A DNA stretch of 64,000 bases from Halostella litorea (GCF_004785955.1 NZ_SJER01000004.1:1-64000), one strand, 5' to 3'; numbered from the stretch's first letter, positions 24,638 to 33,641 are shown. Numbers and translations are program-made. The notes: generated by a model not told the origin, from the sequence alone.

Positions 24638-25891
24638 ATGGCAATGGAGCATGTCACCGCGCTAGAGTGCACTATCTGCGGGAAGGAGTACGACCCGGAC
24701 CGGATCATCTACACCTGCCCCGAGCACGAGGGCGTCAAGGGGATCCTGGAGGTCACGTACGACTACGACGTGATAGACGACGAGTTCGACGCCGACCTCG
24801 ACGGGAACATCCGGAGCCAGTGGAAGTACGAGGCGTTCCTGCCGGTCGACGACGACGCCGACGTCGTGACGCTGAACGAGGGCGGCACAGACCTGTTCGA
24901 CGCGCCGAACCTGAGCGAGGCCCTCGGCGTCGAGACGCTCGTCAAGGACGACGGCCGGAACCCGACCGGCTGCTTCAAGGACCGCGCCAGTTCCATCGCG
25001 GTGACGAAGGCGCGACACGCCGGCCGCGACATCATCACCTGCGCCTCGACGGGGAACGCGGCGGCGTCGCTCTCGGGCTACGCGGCCCGCGGCGGGCTGG
25101 ACTGTCGCATCTTCGTGCCCGGCGACGCGCCGGTCGGCAAGCTCGCCCAGCCGCTCGTGTACGGCGCGGACGTGCTCGCGGTCAACGGTTCGTACGACGA
25201 GGCGTACGACCTGAGCGTCGAGGTCACCGAGGAGTACGGCTGGTACAACCGCAACGCCGCGATCAACCCCTTCCAGGTGGAGGGCAAACGCACCGTCGGC
25301 CACGAACTCGCTGAGCAGTCGAAGGTCCGCGGCGAGGTGCCCGACTGGGTCGTGTTCTCGATGGGCGACGGCTGTACGATCGCCGGCGCGTGGAAGGGGT
25401 TCAAGGAGTTCTACGACCTGGGCTACGTCGACGACCACCCGAAGATGCTCGGCGTGCAGGCCGAGGGCGCGTCGGCGATCCACGACGCGTTCCAGGGCCA
25501 CGACGACGTCGACGACATCGCGGACACGGTCGCCGACAGCATCGCCGTCGGCCGGCCACGTAACACGATCAAGGCCTGCCGTGCGCCCGCCCAGAGCGGC
25601 GGCGACACCGTGCTCGTCTCCGACGAGGAGATACTCGAGGCCGAGAAGCTGCTGGGCAGCACCGAGGGCATCTACTCCGAGCCGGCGGGCGCGACGCCCG
25701 TGGCCGGCGTCAAGCAGGCGCTGGCGGACGGCATCATCGACGAGGACGAGACGGTCGTGGTCGTCTCGACCGGCTTCGGCCTCAAGGACACCGAGAGCGC
25801 GAAGGCGGCGACCGGCGACGTGAACCGGATCGACCCCGAACTCTCCGAGGTCGAGGCGCTGTTCGGCGAGGCCGCCGCGGCCGACGACTGA
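24638..25891 (+). CDS. Threonine synthase-like PLP enzyme
   Basis: A 417-residue fold-type II PLP enzyme. It has a zinc-ribbon start (Cys11, Cys14, Cys27, His30), as in archaeal threonine synthases, and the PLP lysine Lys114 in NPTGCFKDRAS; the phosphate loop is near STGNAAASLSGYAAR. Canonical threonine synthase motifs are TGSFKDRG-like, so the C-F-K-D-R-A-S variant points to a paralogue. It sits inside the purine island, between an allantoinase-like and an F420-type enzyme, where bacterial clusters carry YgeX, a diaminopropionate ammonia-lyase of the same fold type. The role is therefore either threonine synthesis or elimination of an amino acid made from purines. I cannot decide from sequence. 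Confidence 0.82.
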   Translation: MAMEHVTALECTICGKEYDPDRIIYTCPEHEGVKGILEVTYDYDVIDDEFDADLDGNIRSQWKYEAFLPVDDDADVVTLNEGGTDLFDAPNLSEALGVETLVKDDGRNPTGCFKDRASSIAVTKARHAGRDIITCASTGNAAASLSGYAARGGLDCRIFVPGDAPVGKLAQPLVYGADVLAVNGSYDEAYDLSVEVTEEYGWYNRNAAINPFQVEGKRTVGHELAEQSKVRGEVPDWVVFSMGDGCTIAGAWKGFKEFYDLGYVDDHPKMLGVQAEGASAIHDAFQGHDDVDDIADTVADSIAVGRPRNTIKACRAPAQSGGDTVLVSDEEILEAEKLLGSTEGIYSEPAGATPVAGVKQALADGIIDEDETVVVVSTGFGLKDTESAKAATGDVNRIDPELSEVEALFGEAAAADD

Positions 25892-26005
25892 GGCGGCCGC
25901 CGACCGGGTTCACGCCATTTCGCTTGACGGCTCGCTGGCCGTCGTGTTGCGGGGGCGGCGACCGTGGCACGCCGCGGGCGCGCCGAGTCGTCGGACGCCG
26001 GACCG

Positions 26006-27043
26006 TTACAGGTAGCCGTCCGCGAACTCGTCTATCATCAGTTCGCGGTCGTCGCCCAGCGGGTAGAGGACCGGGCACTGGCAGCCGTTCTCGGCGTACT
26101 CGCGGACCTTCTCGCGGCACTGCTCCGGGGTGCCGCTGGCGGTGAGCTTGTGGACGACCTCGTCGGGGATAAGGTCCATCCCCTCCTCGATGTCCTCCTT
26201 GTCGGCCGGCCACCCGCCGATGGCCTCGCCCACCTCGTCGATGAGGTCCTGGCTCACGCCGCTTGCCTTCATGATGTGGGGCTGCTGGCCGAGGTACTGG
26301 GTGATGAGTTCGCGGGCGTTGTCGAGCGCCACGTCGACGTCGTGGTCCATCGAGCAGACGACCAGTTGCGGGCGGTCGATGTCCTCCAGCGAGCGCCCGC
26401 CCCGCTCCGCGCCGGTTTCGAGCGCGTCGAGGGCCTTCTGGTTGTACTCGGGGCTGACGAGGTAGTTCAGCACGGCCCCGTCGGCGAAGTGGCCGGTGAG
26501 TTCGAGCATCTTGAACCCGGTCGCGCCGACGTAGACGGGGACCGTCCGCGGCCCGTCGTCGCCGTGGACCACGTCCAGTTCCACGTCGCGCATCTGGACG
26601 AAGTCGCCGTCGTAGGTGACGTTCTCCATGGCCAGCAGGTCCTGGGTCACCTCGACGCACTCGCGCATGGCCCGGAGCGCGCCGCTCCGGTCGATGCCGA
26701 CCTTCTCGGCGAGCGGGTCCCACCAGGCCCCGATCCCACACTGGATCCGGTCCGGCCCGGCGAGTTCCTCCAGGGTGCTCATTGTCTGGGCGATGAGGGC
26801 GGCGTTTCGCGTCCAGTTGTTGATGACGCCCGTGCCGAGTTTGATCTCGTCGGTCACCGCCGCGTACGCGCCGAGCGGCGTGACCCCGTCCCGGGCGAGC
26901 CGTGACTCCGCCTGCCACACCTCGTCGATCCCCTGCCGTTCCGCGTACTGGACGAGGTCTAGGTTCTCCTGCAGGGAGTGTTTGTCCTGCAAGTAGATGC
27001 CCACACGGTCGCCTCTGTCGAACACCTGTTTGCTAGCGCTCAT
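26006..27043 (-). CDS. LLM-class (F420-dependent type) oxidoreductase
   Basis: A 345-residue luciferase-like monooxygenase-fold enzyme of the F420-dependent group (5,10-methylene-tetrahydromethanopterin reductase-like). Seen: VGIYLQDKHSLQEN early strand, GIDEVWQAESRLARDG, IKLGTGVINNWTRN, and PVYVGATGFKMLEL, all typical of the TIM barrel with F420 or FMN. Haloarchaea make F420, so F420 is likelier than FMN. Start ATG at 27043; a TATA-like CTTATTTA lies near 27080 on the minus strand. In an island for purine breakdown it could reduce or oxidise a ring intermediate, but this is only context. Confidence 0.82.
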   Translation of the reverse strand: MSASKQVFDRGDRVGIYLQDKHSLQENLDLVQYAERQGIDEVWQAESRLARDGVTPLGAYAAVTDEIKLGTGVINNWTRNAALIAQTMSTLEELAGPDRIQCGIGAWWDPLAEKVGIDRSGALRAMRECVEVTQDLLAMENVTYDGDFVQMRDVELDVVHGDDGPRTVPVYVGATGFKMLELTGHFADGAVLNYLVSPEYNQKALDALETGAERGGRSLEDIDRPQLVVCSMDHDVDVALDNARELITQYLGQQPHIMKASGVSQDLIDEVGEAIGGWPADKEDIEEGMDLIPDEVVHKLTASGTPEQCREKVREYAENGCQCPVLYPLGDDRELMIDEFADGYL

Positions 27044-27177
27044 TGGAAGTCCGTTGGCATCTATTCCTACGCCGGGTAAATAAGTATGGGTGAGAACCAC
27101 ACGCTCGGTCGGCGGGCGATCGCGGGGCGGCGGCGGGATCCGTTTCGAGCGATGGGAGTTGCCTCGCCGCGCGGCCG

Positions 27178-28896
27178 TCACTCCGCCGCCGACCGGTCGA
27201 GCGTCGGCCGCGTCTCGCCGCCCCACTCCTCGGTCGAGCGCAACACGTCGCCGTTGCGGACGCCGGTCGACTCGCCGTCCTCCACGGCGACCCTGCCGCC
27301 GACCAGCACGAACTCGAACCCGCCGGTGTACTGGAGCGGCTCCTCGTAGGTGGCGTTCGCCGACACCGCCTCCAGGTCGAACGCGACGAGGTCGGCCACG
27401 TACCCCTCCCGCACGTAGCCGCGGTCGTCGAGACCGAGGATGTCCGCCGGGTGGCCGGCGGCCTTGCGCGCCATCGCGGCCGGCGACAGCACGTCGCGCT
27501 CGCGGACGTAGCGTTCGAGGATGCGGCCGAAACTGCCCAGCACCCGGGGATGTGGTTTGCCGCCGAAGATGCCGTCGGTACAGAAGGTGCCGCGGCCGTC
27601 CGCGAGGAAGCGCTGGATGTCCTCCTCGGCCATGATGAAGTCGGCCATCGTCACGTCGAGTTCCTCCTCGACCAGGAGCCCGCACATCGCGGGGACCGGG
27701 TCGAGGCCTCGCTCGTCGGCGATCGACGCTATCGTCTCCCCCTGGTGGTCGCCGCTCCCCGTCCGCGTGACGAGGATGTTGTCCCAGGTGCCGGCCGCGC
27801 GGGCGAGGTTCTCCCACTCGCCGGGGGCGTCGATGTCCGCGGCTATCTCCTCGACGGTGCCGGGGACTTCCAGCCGGTCGAGGATGTCCTCGGAGTCGCC
27901 CTGCCGCGCCCACGGCGGGAGCAGCGCCGTGAGCATCGTCGACCCCGCGGTGTAGGGGTACTGGTCGAACGTGACGCGCTGGCCGGCCGCCTCGGCCTCG
28001 TCGAACAGGTCGAGGACGGCCTCGGAGTCGCCCCAGTTGGCCTCGCCGCCGACCTTGAGGTGGGAGACGTGAGCGTGACAGCCCGCCCGCCGGCAGATGT
28101 CGAGGTAGCGCTCGATGGACTCGACGACCCGATCCGTCTCGTTCCAGACGTGCGAGACCATAAAGGAGTCGCGCGCGGCGAGCGTCTCGGCGAGCGCCTC
28201 CAGTTCGTCCTCCCGGGCGTAGGAGCTCGGGGGGTAGATCATCCCCTTCGACATGCCGAACGCGCCCTGGTCGATGGCGGCGTCGAGTTCGGTCTGGAGC
28301 ACGCCGAGCGCGCCGGGCGCGGCCCCGTGCCCGGCTTCCGCCCGCGTCCCCCCGACCGTGATCTCCCGGTTCGTCCCGGCGGCGGCGACGTTCTCGGTCC
28401 CAACCGGCCTGTCCTCGAACCCCGTCAGCAGCGAGCGGAGGTTGCCGTGGGGCGCGTAGTACGCGCAGTTCACGGCGGGCGAGGCGGCGTCGAGTTCGTC
28501 GAGATAGCCCCCGACGTCGTTCCACGGCCACGTCCCGTCGAAGGTCCCGTCGAGCGAGGCGACCCGCTCGGCCCACTCGGCCTTGAGGTCCGCCGGAACC
28601 GGCGCGACGCTCACCCCGTCCTGTCCCAGCACCTCAGTCGTGATCCCCTGGGTGAGCTTCTCCGCCGCGCCGGGGTGATCGAACAGGCGCAGTTCCGAGT
28701 GGGCGTGCATGTCGACGAAGCCGGGGGCGAGGTAGGAGCCGTCGAGGTCGACCTCGCGGTCGGCCCCCGCCGGGTCCTCGCCGACCCGCCTGACGCGCCC
28801 GTCGGCGACGAGGACGTGCGCGGAGAACGGGGGGCGGCCGCTCCCGTCGAGGACCCGGGCGTTTCGAAACTCGATAGACCCGTCCGTGGCGGTCAT
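27178..28896 (-). CDS. D-aminoacylase-like amidohydrolase
   Basis: A 572-residue enzyme of the N-acyl-D-amino-acid deacylase (D-aminoacylase/amidohydrolase 3) family. Metal motif VDMHAHSE after LAPGF, HVSHLK mid-chain, and the catalytic aspartate region CTDGIFG. The chain contains an unusual loop AGTNREITVGGTRAEAGHGA (near residues 180-200) that I do not recall from family members. It is divergent from the carbamoylase-like gene with a shared 105-nt promoter region holding facing GTGTGTG and CACACAC motifs. Probably cleaves an N-acyl or N-carbamoyl group from a D-amino acid or ring-opened purine product. Confidence 0.82.
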   Translation of the reverse strand: MTATDGSIEFRNARVLDGSGRPPFSAHVLVADGRVRRVGEDPAGADREVDLDGSYLAPGFVDMHAHSELRLFDHPGAAEKLTQGITTEVLGQDGVSVAPVPADLKAEWAERVASLDGTFDGTWPWNDVGGYLDELDAASPAVNCAYYAPHGNLRSLLTGFEDRPVGTENVAAAGTNREITVGGTRAEAGHGAAPGALGVLQTELDAAIDQGAFGMSKGMIYPPSSYAREDELEALAETLAARDSFMVSHVWNETDRVVESIERYLDICRRAGCHAHVSHLKVGGEANWGDSEAVLDLFDEAEAAGQRVTFDQYPYTAGSTMLTALLPPWARQGDSEDILDRLEVPGTVEEIAADIDAPGEWENLARAAGTWDNILVTRTGSGDHQGETIASIADERGLDPVPAMCGLLVEEELDVTMADFIMAEEDIQRFLADGRGTFCTDGIFGGKPHPRVLGSFGRILERYVRERDVLSPAAMARKAAGHPADILGLDDRGYVREGYVADLVAFDLEAVSANATYEEPLQYTGGFEFVLVGGRVAVEDGESTGVRNGDVLRSTEEWGGETRPTLDRSAAE

Positions 28897-28903
28897 ATCA
28901 CCA

Positions 28904-28954
28904 GTGTGTGTCGCTCCGGGGTATTGTTCTTTCGGTCGTTACCACGCCACACAC
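28904..28954. promoter_or_regulatory. Facing GTGTGTG/CACACAC motifs in a divergent promoter
   Basis: GTGTGTG at 28904-28910 and CACACAC at 28948-28954 form an inverted pair 37 nt apart between the D-aminoacylase-like gene and the carbamoylase-like gene. The first lies just upstream of the ATG at 28896. Likely operator sites of the same type as the CCACA palindromes elsewhere in the island. Confidence 0.4.
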
Positions 28955-29001
28955 GTCGCGCCGGCACAATGTTGAAGGTGGCACTCCGAGAGGTGTCGCG
29001 T

Positions 29002-30234
29002 ATGGCAGACCCGACAGTCGATGGCGAGCGGTTCCGCCGGCGGTTCGACGAGTTCAGCGATATCGGCGCGACCGAGAACGGCGGCGTGAACCGGCCGAGC
29101 CTCTCCGACGAGAACAAGGCGGCCAGGGACACCGTCGTCGAGTGGTTCCGCGAGGCGGGGCTGGCGGTCACGGTCGACGAGATGGGCAACATCTTCGGCC
29201 GGCGGGCGGGCGCGAACCCCGATGCGGACCCGGTTCTGTTTGGATCCCACGTCGACAGCCAGTACAACGGCGGCCGGTACGACGGCGTGGTCGGCGTCCT
29301 CGGCGCGCTGGAGGCCGTCGAGGCGCTGAACGACGCGGACGTGACCACCGACCGCCCGCTGGAGGTCGTCGCCTGGAGCAACGAGGAGGGGGTGCGGTTC
29401 CAGCCCGACATGCTCGGCAGCGGCGTGTTCTGCGACCAGTTCGACCTGGAGTACGCCTACGAGCGCGAGGACAAGGACGGCAAGAGGTTCGGCGAGGAAC
29501 TGGAGCGCATCGGCTACAAGGGCGACGCGCCCTGCGAGCCCCGCGACCTCCATTGCTACTTCGAGATGCACGTCGAGCAGGGGCCGTTCCTCGAACAGGA
29601 GGGCCTCCCGGTCGCGGCCGTCGAGGGCGTGTTCGGCTTTTCGTGGATGAACGTGACGTTCGAGGGGCAGGCGAACCACGCCGGCCCGACGCCGATGGAC
29701 ATGCGCCACGACGCGTTCGTCGCGACGGCCGACGTGACCCGGAGCGTCCGACGGCTCACGGCGACGGAGGGCACCGACCTCGTCGGCACCGTCGGCAGCG
29801 TCGACGTGTGGCCGAACGCGATCAACGTGATCCCCGAGACGGTGGAGTTCACGGTCGACTTCCGGTCGTACGACGACGCGGTCGTCGACGCCGCCGTCGA
29901 GCAGATCCAGCGGGAGATCGCCCACGCCGCCGAGCGCGAGGGCCTCGAGTACGAGTTCGAGGAGATCATGCGCGTCGACGCCGACCCGTTCGACCAGAGC
30001 TGTATCGACACGGTCGTCGACGCCGCCGAGACGGTCGGCTGCGAGTACACGCGGCTCGTCAGCGGGGCCGGCCACGACGCGAACTACCTCAACAAGATCG
30101 CCCCGACGAGCATGATCTTCGTCCCGAGCGTCGACGGCATCAGCCACCGCGAGAGCGAGTTCACGGAGTGGGAGGACATTGTGACGGGCACGGAGGTACT
30201 GCTGGAGGCCGTCCGGTCGAAGGCCGCCGAGTGA
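29002..30234 (+). CDS. Hydantoinase/carbamoylase family amidase (M20)
   Basis: A 410-residue enzyme of the M20 family that includes N-carbamoyl-L-amino-acid hydrolase, allantoate amidohydrolase and beta-ureidopropionase. Metal ligands: GSHVDSQYNGGRYDG (His83, Asp94), SNEEG (Glu128, Glu129), MHVEQGP, and a late SGAGHDANYL. HAGPTPMDMRHDA is the dimerisation-domain motif. Start ATG at 29002, on a promoter shared with the D-aminoacylase-like gene. It should release carbamate (CO2 and ammonia) from an N-carbamoyl amino acid such as allantoate or a ureidopropionate. The equivalent in the bacterial yge cluster is YgeY. Confidence 0.88.
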   Translation: MADPTVDGERFRRRFDEFSDIGATENGGVNRPSLSDENKAARDTVVEWFREAGLAVTVDEMGNIFGRRAGANPDADPVLFGSHVDSQYNGGRYDGVVGVLGALEAVEALNDADVTTDRPLEVVAWSNEEGVRFQPDMLGSGVFCDQFDLEYAYEREDKDGKRFGEELERIGYKGDAPCEPRDLHCYFEMHVEQGPFLEQEGLPVAAVEGVFGFSWMNVTFEGQANHAGPTPMDMRHDAFVATADVTRSVRRLTATEGTDLVGTVGSVDVWPNAINVIPETVEFTVDFRSYDDAVVDAAVEQIQREIAHAAEREGLEYEFEEIMRVDADPFDQSCIDTVVDAAETVGCEYTRLVSGAGHDANYLNKIAPTSMIFVPSVDGISHRESEFTEWEDIVTGTEVLLEAVRSKAAE

Positions 30235-30282
30235 GCGACCGCGCCGTCCGGGCGTCCCGTCCCCCTGTGCCGCGACGGCAGA

Positions 30283-31170
30283 TCAGGTGAGCTGACGCCG
30301 GAGCCGCCCGGCGAGCACGTCGCCGAGTACGACCAGCGCGAAGACGGCGGCGATAGCCGTCACGAGCCTGGCGTACTGGAGCCGCTGGATGGTGACGACG
30401 AGGTAGTAGCCGATGCCGCCCGCGCCGACGAAGCCGAGGATCGTCGCCGAGCGGATCGTACACTCCCAGCGGTACAGCGTGTACGAGGCGACCGTCGCGG
30501 TCACCTGTGGCACCATCCCGTGACAGACCGCCTGGAACCGGGTCGCGCCGCCGGTCACAACCGCCTCCGTCGTCCGCGGGTCGGTGTCCTCCAGGAAGTC
30601 CGCGTACAGTTTGCCGAGGACGCCGGCGTTGTGGACGCCAAGCGCCAGCGCGCCGGCGAAGGGGCCCAGGCCCACGGCGGTGACGAACAAAAAGCCCCAG
30701 ACCAGCCCCGGGACCGAGCGGAGGAAGCTGAGGAGAAAGCGGCTCCCGCCGGCGACCGCGCGGCCGACCGCACGGCGCGTATCGGAGGCGTCGGCGTACA
30801 GCGGCCCCCGGTAGGTGACCGTCGCCGCGGCCAGCAGCGCCAGCGGGACGGCCAGTCCGACGGCAATCACCGTGGCCACGACGCTGATCGCGAGCGTCTC
30901 GACGACGGCCCACAGCAGGCCGTCCCTGAGCGTCCGGCCGAACAGGTAGTCGCCGCTCGTGTCGGGCGGGACCCCCTCGGCGACGAACGCCAGCAACTGC
31001 TCGCGCGCCCCCGGCGAGACCAGCGCGGCCACGTCGACCTCCGCGACCCACGCCGAGAGCAGGACCAGGACCGCCGCGGCCAGCGCCCACCCCAGCCCTC
31101 GCTTCGAGAGGACCGACGCGCCGGTGCCGGGGTCGAACTCCGCCGTTCGGTTCGGCGGCCCGTCAGACAT
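30283..31170 (-). CDS. phnE: PhnE-like ABC permease
   Basis: A 295-residue ABC permease of the phosphonate/phosphite (PhnE/PtxC) family with about six transmembrane helices. The cytoplasmic loop [19 protein letters not shown] corresponds to the EAA-type coupling motif. Start at 31170 overlaps the phnC stop by 8 nt. It makes a complete three-gene importer with the next two genes. The position inside a purine/ureide island, with no phosphonate-degrading gene near, leaves the substrate open. Confidence 0.82.
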   Translation of the reverse strand: MSDGPPNRTAEFDPGTGASVLSKRGLGWALAAAVLVLLSAWVAEVDVAALVSPGAREQLLAFVAEGVPPDTSGDYLFGRTLRDGLLWAVVETLAISVVATVIAVGLAVPLALLAAATVTYRGPLYADASDTRRAVGRAVAGGSRFLLSFLRSVPGLVWGFLFVTAVGLGPFAGALALGVHNAGVLGKLYADFLEDTDPRTTEAVVTGGATRFQAVCHGMVPQVTATVASYTLYRWECTIRSATILGFVGAGGIGYYLVVTIQRLQYARLVTAIAAVFALVVLGDVLAGRLRRQLT

Positions 31171-31972
31171 GCCACTCGGGCTCCCGCCGGGGGTACTCCG
31201 ATACCGCTTCCGTCCCGGGTCCGTGCTCCGGCCCGTCGCCGCCGCCCGGGGTGGATGCACCCGCCGCGAACAGGGCCGCGAGCCGGTCGTCGGTCACCTC
31301 GGCGGCCGGTTCGTCGAACCGCACGCGGCCGTCCGCCAGCCCCACGATCCGGTCGTAGCGCTCCACCGCCAGGTCCACATCGTGCAGCACGGTCAGGAGG
31401 ACGCGGTCGCCGGCGGCCGCCTCCAGCACGTCGAGCACGTTCGCCCGCGAGGCGGGGTCGAGGTTCGCCGTCGGCTCGTCGGCCAGCATGGCCGGCACGT
31501 CCCGAACCACCGCGCGGGCGAAGGCGACCCGCTGGCGTTCGCCGGCACTGAGGCGGTCGGCCCGCACGTCCGCTTTCCCCCGGAGGCCCACCGCCGCCAG
31601 CGCGTCCAGGGCCGGCCCGGGTCGCCGCGGTGCCAGCGGTTCAAGCAGCCCGCGCCACCACGGAAGCTCGCCCATCCGTCCGCCGAGGACGTTCGACAGC
31701 GCCGTTCGCCGGTCGACGAGCGTGTCGCCGCCGTAGGCGACCGCGACGTCGTCGCTGGTCGCCGGCTCGCCGTCGAGCACGACCCGCCCGCTGTCGGGGC
31801 GCACCGAGCCGTTGGCGACCCGGAGCAGGGTCGTCTTGCCCGCGCCCGAGGGACCGACGAGCGCGACGCGCTCCCCCTCCTCGACGTGGAAGGACACGTC
31901 GTCGAGGACCCGCTCCCCGTCGAACGACGCCGTGACGCCGTCGAAGCGGAGTTCGGAGCCGGCGTCGGTCAC
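31163..31972 (-). CDS. phnC: PhnC-like ABC ATPase with atypical Q-loop
   Basis: A 269-residue ABC ATPase. Walker [10 protein letters not shown] (residues 40-48), signature LSAGERQR and Walker [12 protein letters not shown] are intact. The Q-loop glutamine expected around residues 78-85 is not visible: the segment reads [15 protein letters not shown]. Most PhnC proteins read MVFQQFNL there. Loss or displacement of this residue would alter coupling to the permease, or be compensated. Overlaps phnE; starts 4 nt before the phnD stop. Confidence 0.84.
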   Translation of the reverse strand: MTDAGSELRFDGVTASFDGERVLDDVSFHVEEGERVALVGPSGAGKTTLLRVANGSVRPDSGRVVLDGEPATSDDVAVAYGGDTLVDRRTALSNVLGGRMGELPWWRGLLEPLAPRRPGPALDALAAVGLRGKADVRADRLSAGERQRVAFARAVVRDVPAMLADEPTANLDPASRANVLDVLEAAAGDRVLLTVLHDVDLAVERYDRIVGLADGRVRFDEPAAEVTDDRLAALFAAGASTPGGGDGPEHGPGTEAVSEYPRREPEWHV

Positions 31973-32868
31973 GGGTTCGCCCCCGACTCGTCCCCGTCGA
32001 GCAGCCCGGCCATCTCGACGCCCTCGTTCAGCGACGTGAAGTCGTCGTGGCTCACGGGGACGTACTCATCGACGTTCTGGGTGTCGAGTATCCCCGTCCG
32101 GTCGCGGTCGTCAAGCTTCATGAACGCCTCCCGGATGCGCCCCACCCGGTCCGAGTCGACGGTCGGGGCGACGGCCCACGGGTAGTCCGGGAACCCCGGC
32201 GTGCGCCACAGTTCGACGACGTCGTCGCCGACGTCGCCGCTCTCGACGAGCGCGTCGTAGATGCGGGCGTTCAGCGCGCCGACGTCGCCGCTCGCGTTGG
32301 CTATCGCCCCGGCCGTGGCGTCGTGCGCGCCGACGTGGGTGGTCGAGGCGAAGTCGTCGGGTCGCGTGTCGAACTCCGTTCGGAGGTAGTACGTCGGCAT
32401 CACCGTCCCGCTGGTGCTGATCGGGTCGCCGAAGACGAGGTCGTAGTCGCCGGGCGCGGCGACGACGTCCTCCATGCTCGACGGCCCGTCCGCGTGGGCG
32501 ACGAACGCGGAGTGCCACTCCGTCGACCCGCCCTCCGACCCGACGACGACGGGTTCGGCGTCCGCGCGGTGGCGGGCGAGGATGTACGAGACGCCGCCGA
32601 AGTACGCGAGGTCGACCTGTTCGGCGGCCATCGCCCGGACCATCCCCGCGTAGTCCGCCGACGTGTCGACGTCGACGGTGGCGTCGAGGTGGCTCTCCAG
32701 GTACTCCGCGAGCCCGGTGTTTTGCTGGACCGCGGTGTCCGGGTCGACGTCGGGGACGACGCCCATCCGCACCGTGGACGTACCCGTTCCTCCGAGGCAA
32801 CCGCCGGTCAGGGCCGCGCCGCCGACGGCGGCGAGGTACGAGCGACGGCTGGTCGAACGCCGTGTCAT
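31969..32868 (-). CDS. phnD: PhnD-like substrate-binding lipoprotein
   Basis: A 299-residue secreted protein of the phosphate/phosphite/phosphonate binding family. Double arginine ([15 protein letters not shown]) suggests Tat export, and TGGC is the lipobox. The body has [11 protein letters not shown], a GGVSYILA motif and [10 protein letters not shown], as in PhnD. First gene of phnDCE, divergent from the hydroxylase operon. The ligand could be a phosphonate or, given the neighbours, a purine-derived anion; sequence alone does not tell. Confidence 0.82.
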   Translation of the reverse strand: MTRRSTSRRSYLAAVGGAALTGGCLGGTGTSTVRMGVVPDVDPDTAVQQNTGLAEYLESHLDATVDVDTSADYAGMVRAMAAEQVDLAYFGGVSYILARHRADAEPVVVGSEGGSTEWHSAFVAHADGPSSMEDVVAAPGDYDLVFGDPISTSGTVMPTYYLRTEFDTRPDDFASTTHVGAHDATAGAIANASGDVGALNARIYDALVESGDVGDDVVELWRTPGFPDYPWAVAPTVDSDRVGRIREAFMKLDDRDRTGILDTQNVDEYVPVSHDDFTSLNEGVEMAGLLDGDESGANP

Positions 32869-32954
32869 ATCCGCACGTGTCCATCGACCGAGATAACGGT
32901 TCGGGTCGGTACCCCTGTCACGACGGGCACGCCCGTTTGCCGGGGCTGTGGGAC

Positions 32955-33024
32955 GTGTGCCACACTGGCCGCTGGGCCGTTCGCCTGTGGCACACCGCCC
33001 CGCCGGCGCGTGCCACAGTGTGGC
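32955..33024. promoter_or_regulatory. Cluster of three CCACA/TGTGG palindromes
   Basis: GTGTGCCACAC (32955-32965, perfect 11-nt palindrome), TGTGGCACA (32986-32994) and GCCACA-g-TGTGGC (33012-33024) lie within 70 nt, in the divergent region between phnD and the molybdenum hydroxylase operon. They end about 25 nt upstream of the TTATAT box at 33050. This looks like a multi-site operator for one or both directions. Confidence 0.55.
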
Positions 33025-33049
33025 TCGACAGTGTGAGGCTCACCCATAG

Positions 33050-33055
33050 TTATAT
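33050..33055 (+). promoter_or_regulatory. TATA element of the first hydroxylase operon
   Basis: TTATAT about 70 nt upstream of the GTG at 33123, so transcription starts near 33079 and leaves a leader of about 44 nt that carries a Shine-Dalgarno site. Confidence 0.5.
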
Positions 33056-33110
33056 GTGAGGGTATCCCGCATCTTCACCTACGACGTGCCCGCGCGTGGC
33101 ACCCCTTAAC

Positions 33111-33115
33111 GGAGG
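33111..33115 (+). promoter_or_regulatory. Shine-Dalgarno site deciding the GTG start
   Basis: GGAGG, 7 nt before the GTG at 33123. It supports this start over the GTG at 33096. Confidence 0.6.
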
Positions 33116-33122
33116 AACTACC

Positions 33123-33641
33123 GTGGAAATTCAACTGACTGTCAACGACGATCCGACGACCGCGACGGTCGGACCGGACGACGACCTGGCGACGGTACTG
33201 CGACGCAACGGCTACACCGGCGTGAAATGCGGCTGCGACGGCGGCGTCTGCGGCGCGTCGAAGGTGTTCGTCGACGGCGAGGTCGTGATGGCCTGTGGCG
33301 TCGACGCCAGCGAGGCCGACGGCGCGGACGTGCGGACGATCGCGGCCCTCGGGACCCAGGACGACCTCCACCCGATCCAGGCCGCGTTCGTCGACCACTT
33401 CGCCGTCCAGTGTGGCTTCTGCATCCCCGGGATGATAATCGAGGCGGAGTCGCTGCTGGCGGAGAACCCGGACCCGACCGAGGCGGAGGTCCGCGAGGCC
33501 ATCGACGACAACCGCTGTCGCTGCACCGGCTACCAGAAGCCCGTCGAGGCGATCCTCGACGCGGCCGACCGCATGGACGGAGGCCGGGTCGCGGCCGACG
33601 GCGGCGCGCGGCCCGACGAGGAGGGAGAGACCCATGAGTGA
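33123..33641 (+). CDS. Molybdenum hydroxylase [2Fe-2S] subunit 1 (XdhC/CoxS type), Cys-to-Ser change
   Basis: A 172-residue subunit with two [2Fe-2S] domains. The C-terminal alpha-helical site is intact (QCGFCIPGM and RCRCTGYQK). The N-terminal plant-type site normally reads GCxxGxCGxC; here it is CGCDGGVCGAS, so the third ligand is Ser46 instead of Cys. An extra Cys36 stands two residues before Cys38 and might replace it. Cys43 and Cys58 are retained. It transfers electrons from the molybdenum site; no FAD subunit is present. Overlaps the next gene by 8 nt. Start at GTG 33123, supported by GGAGG. Confidence 0.88.
   Translation: MEIQLTVNDDPTTATVGPDDDLATVLRRNGYTGVKCGCDGGVCGASKVFVDGEVVMACGVDASEADGADVRTIAALGTQDDLHPIQAAFVDHFAVQCGFCIPGMIIEAESLLAENPDPTEAEVREAIDDNRCRCTGYQKPVEAILDAADRMDGGRVAADGGARPDEEGETHE

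Noticed and set aside
30283-32868. A phosphonate-utilisation locus
   Set aside because: Only the transporter is present; no C-P lyase, phosphonatase or phosphite dehydrogenase gene is near.
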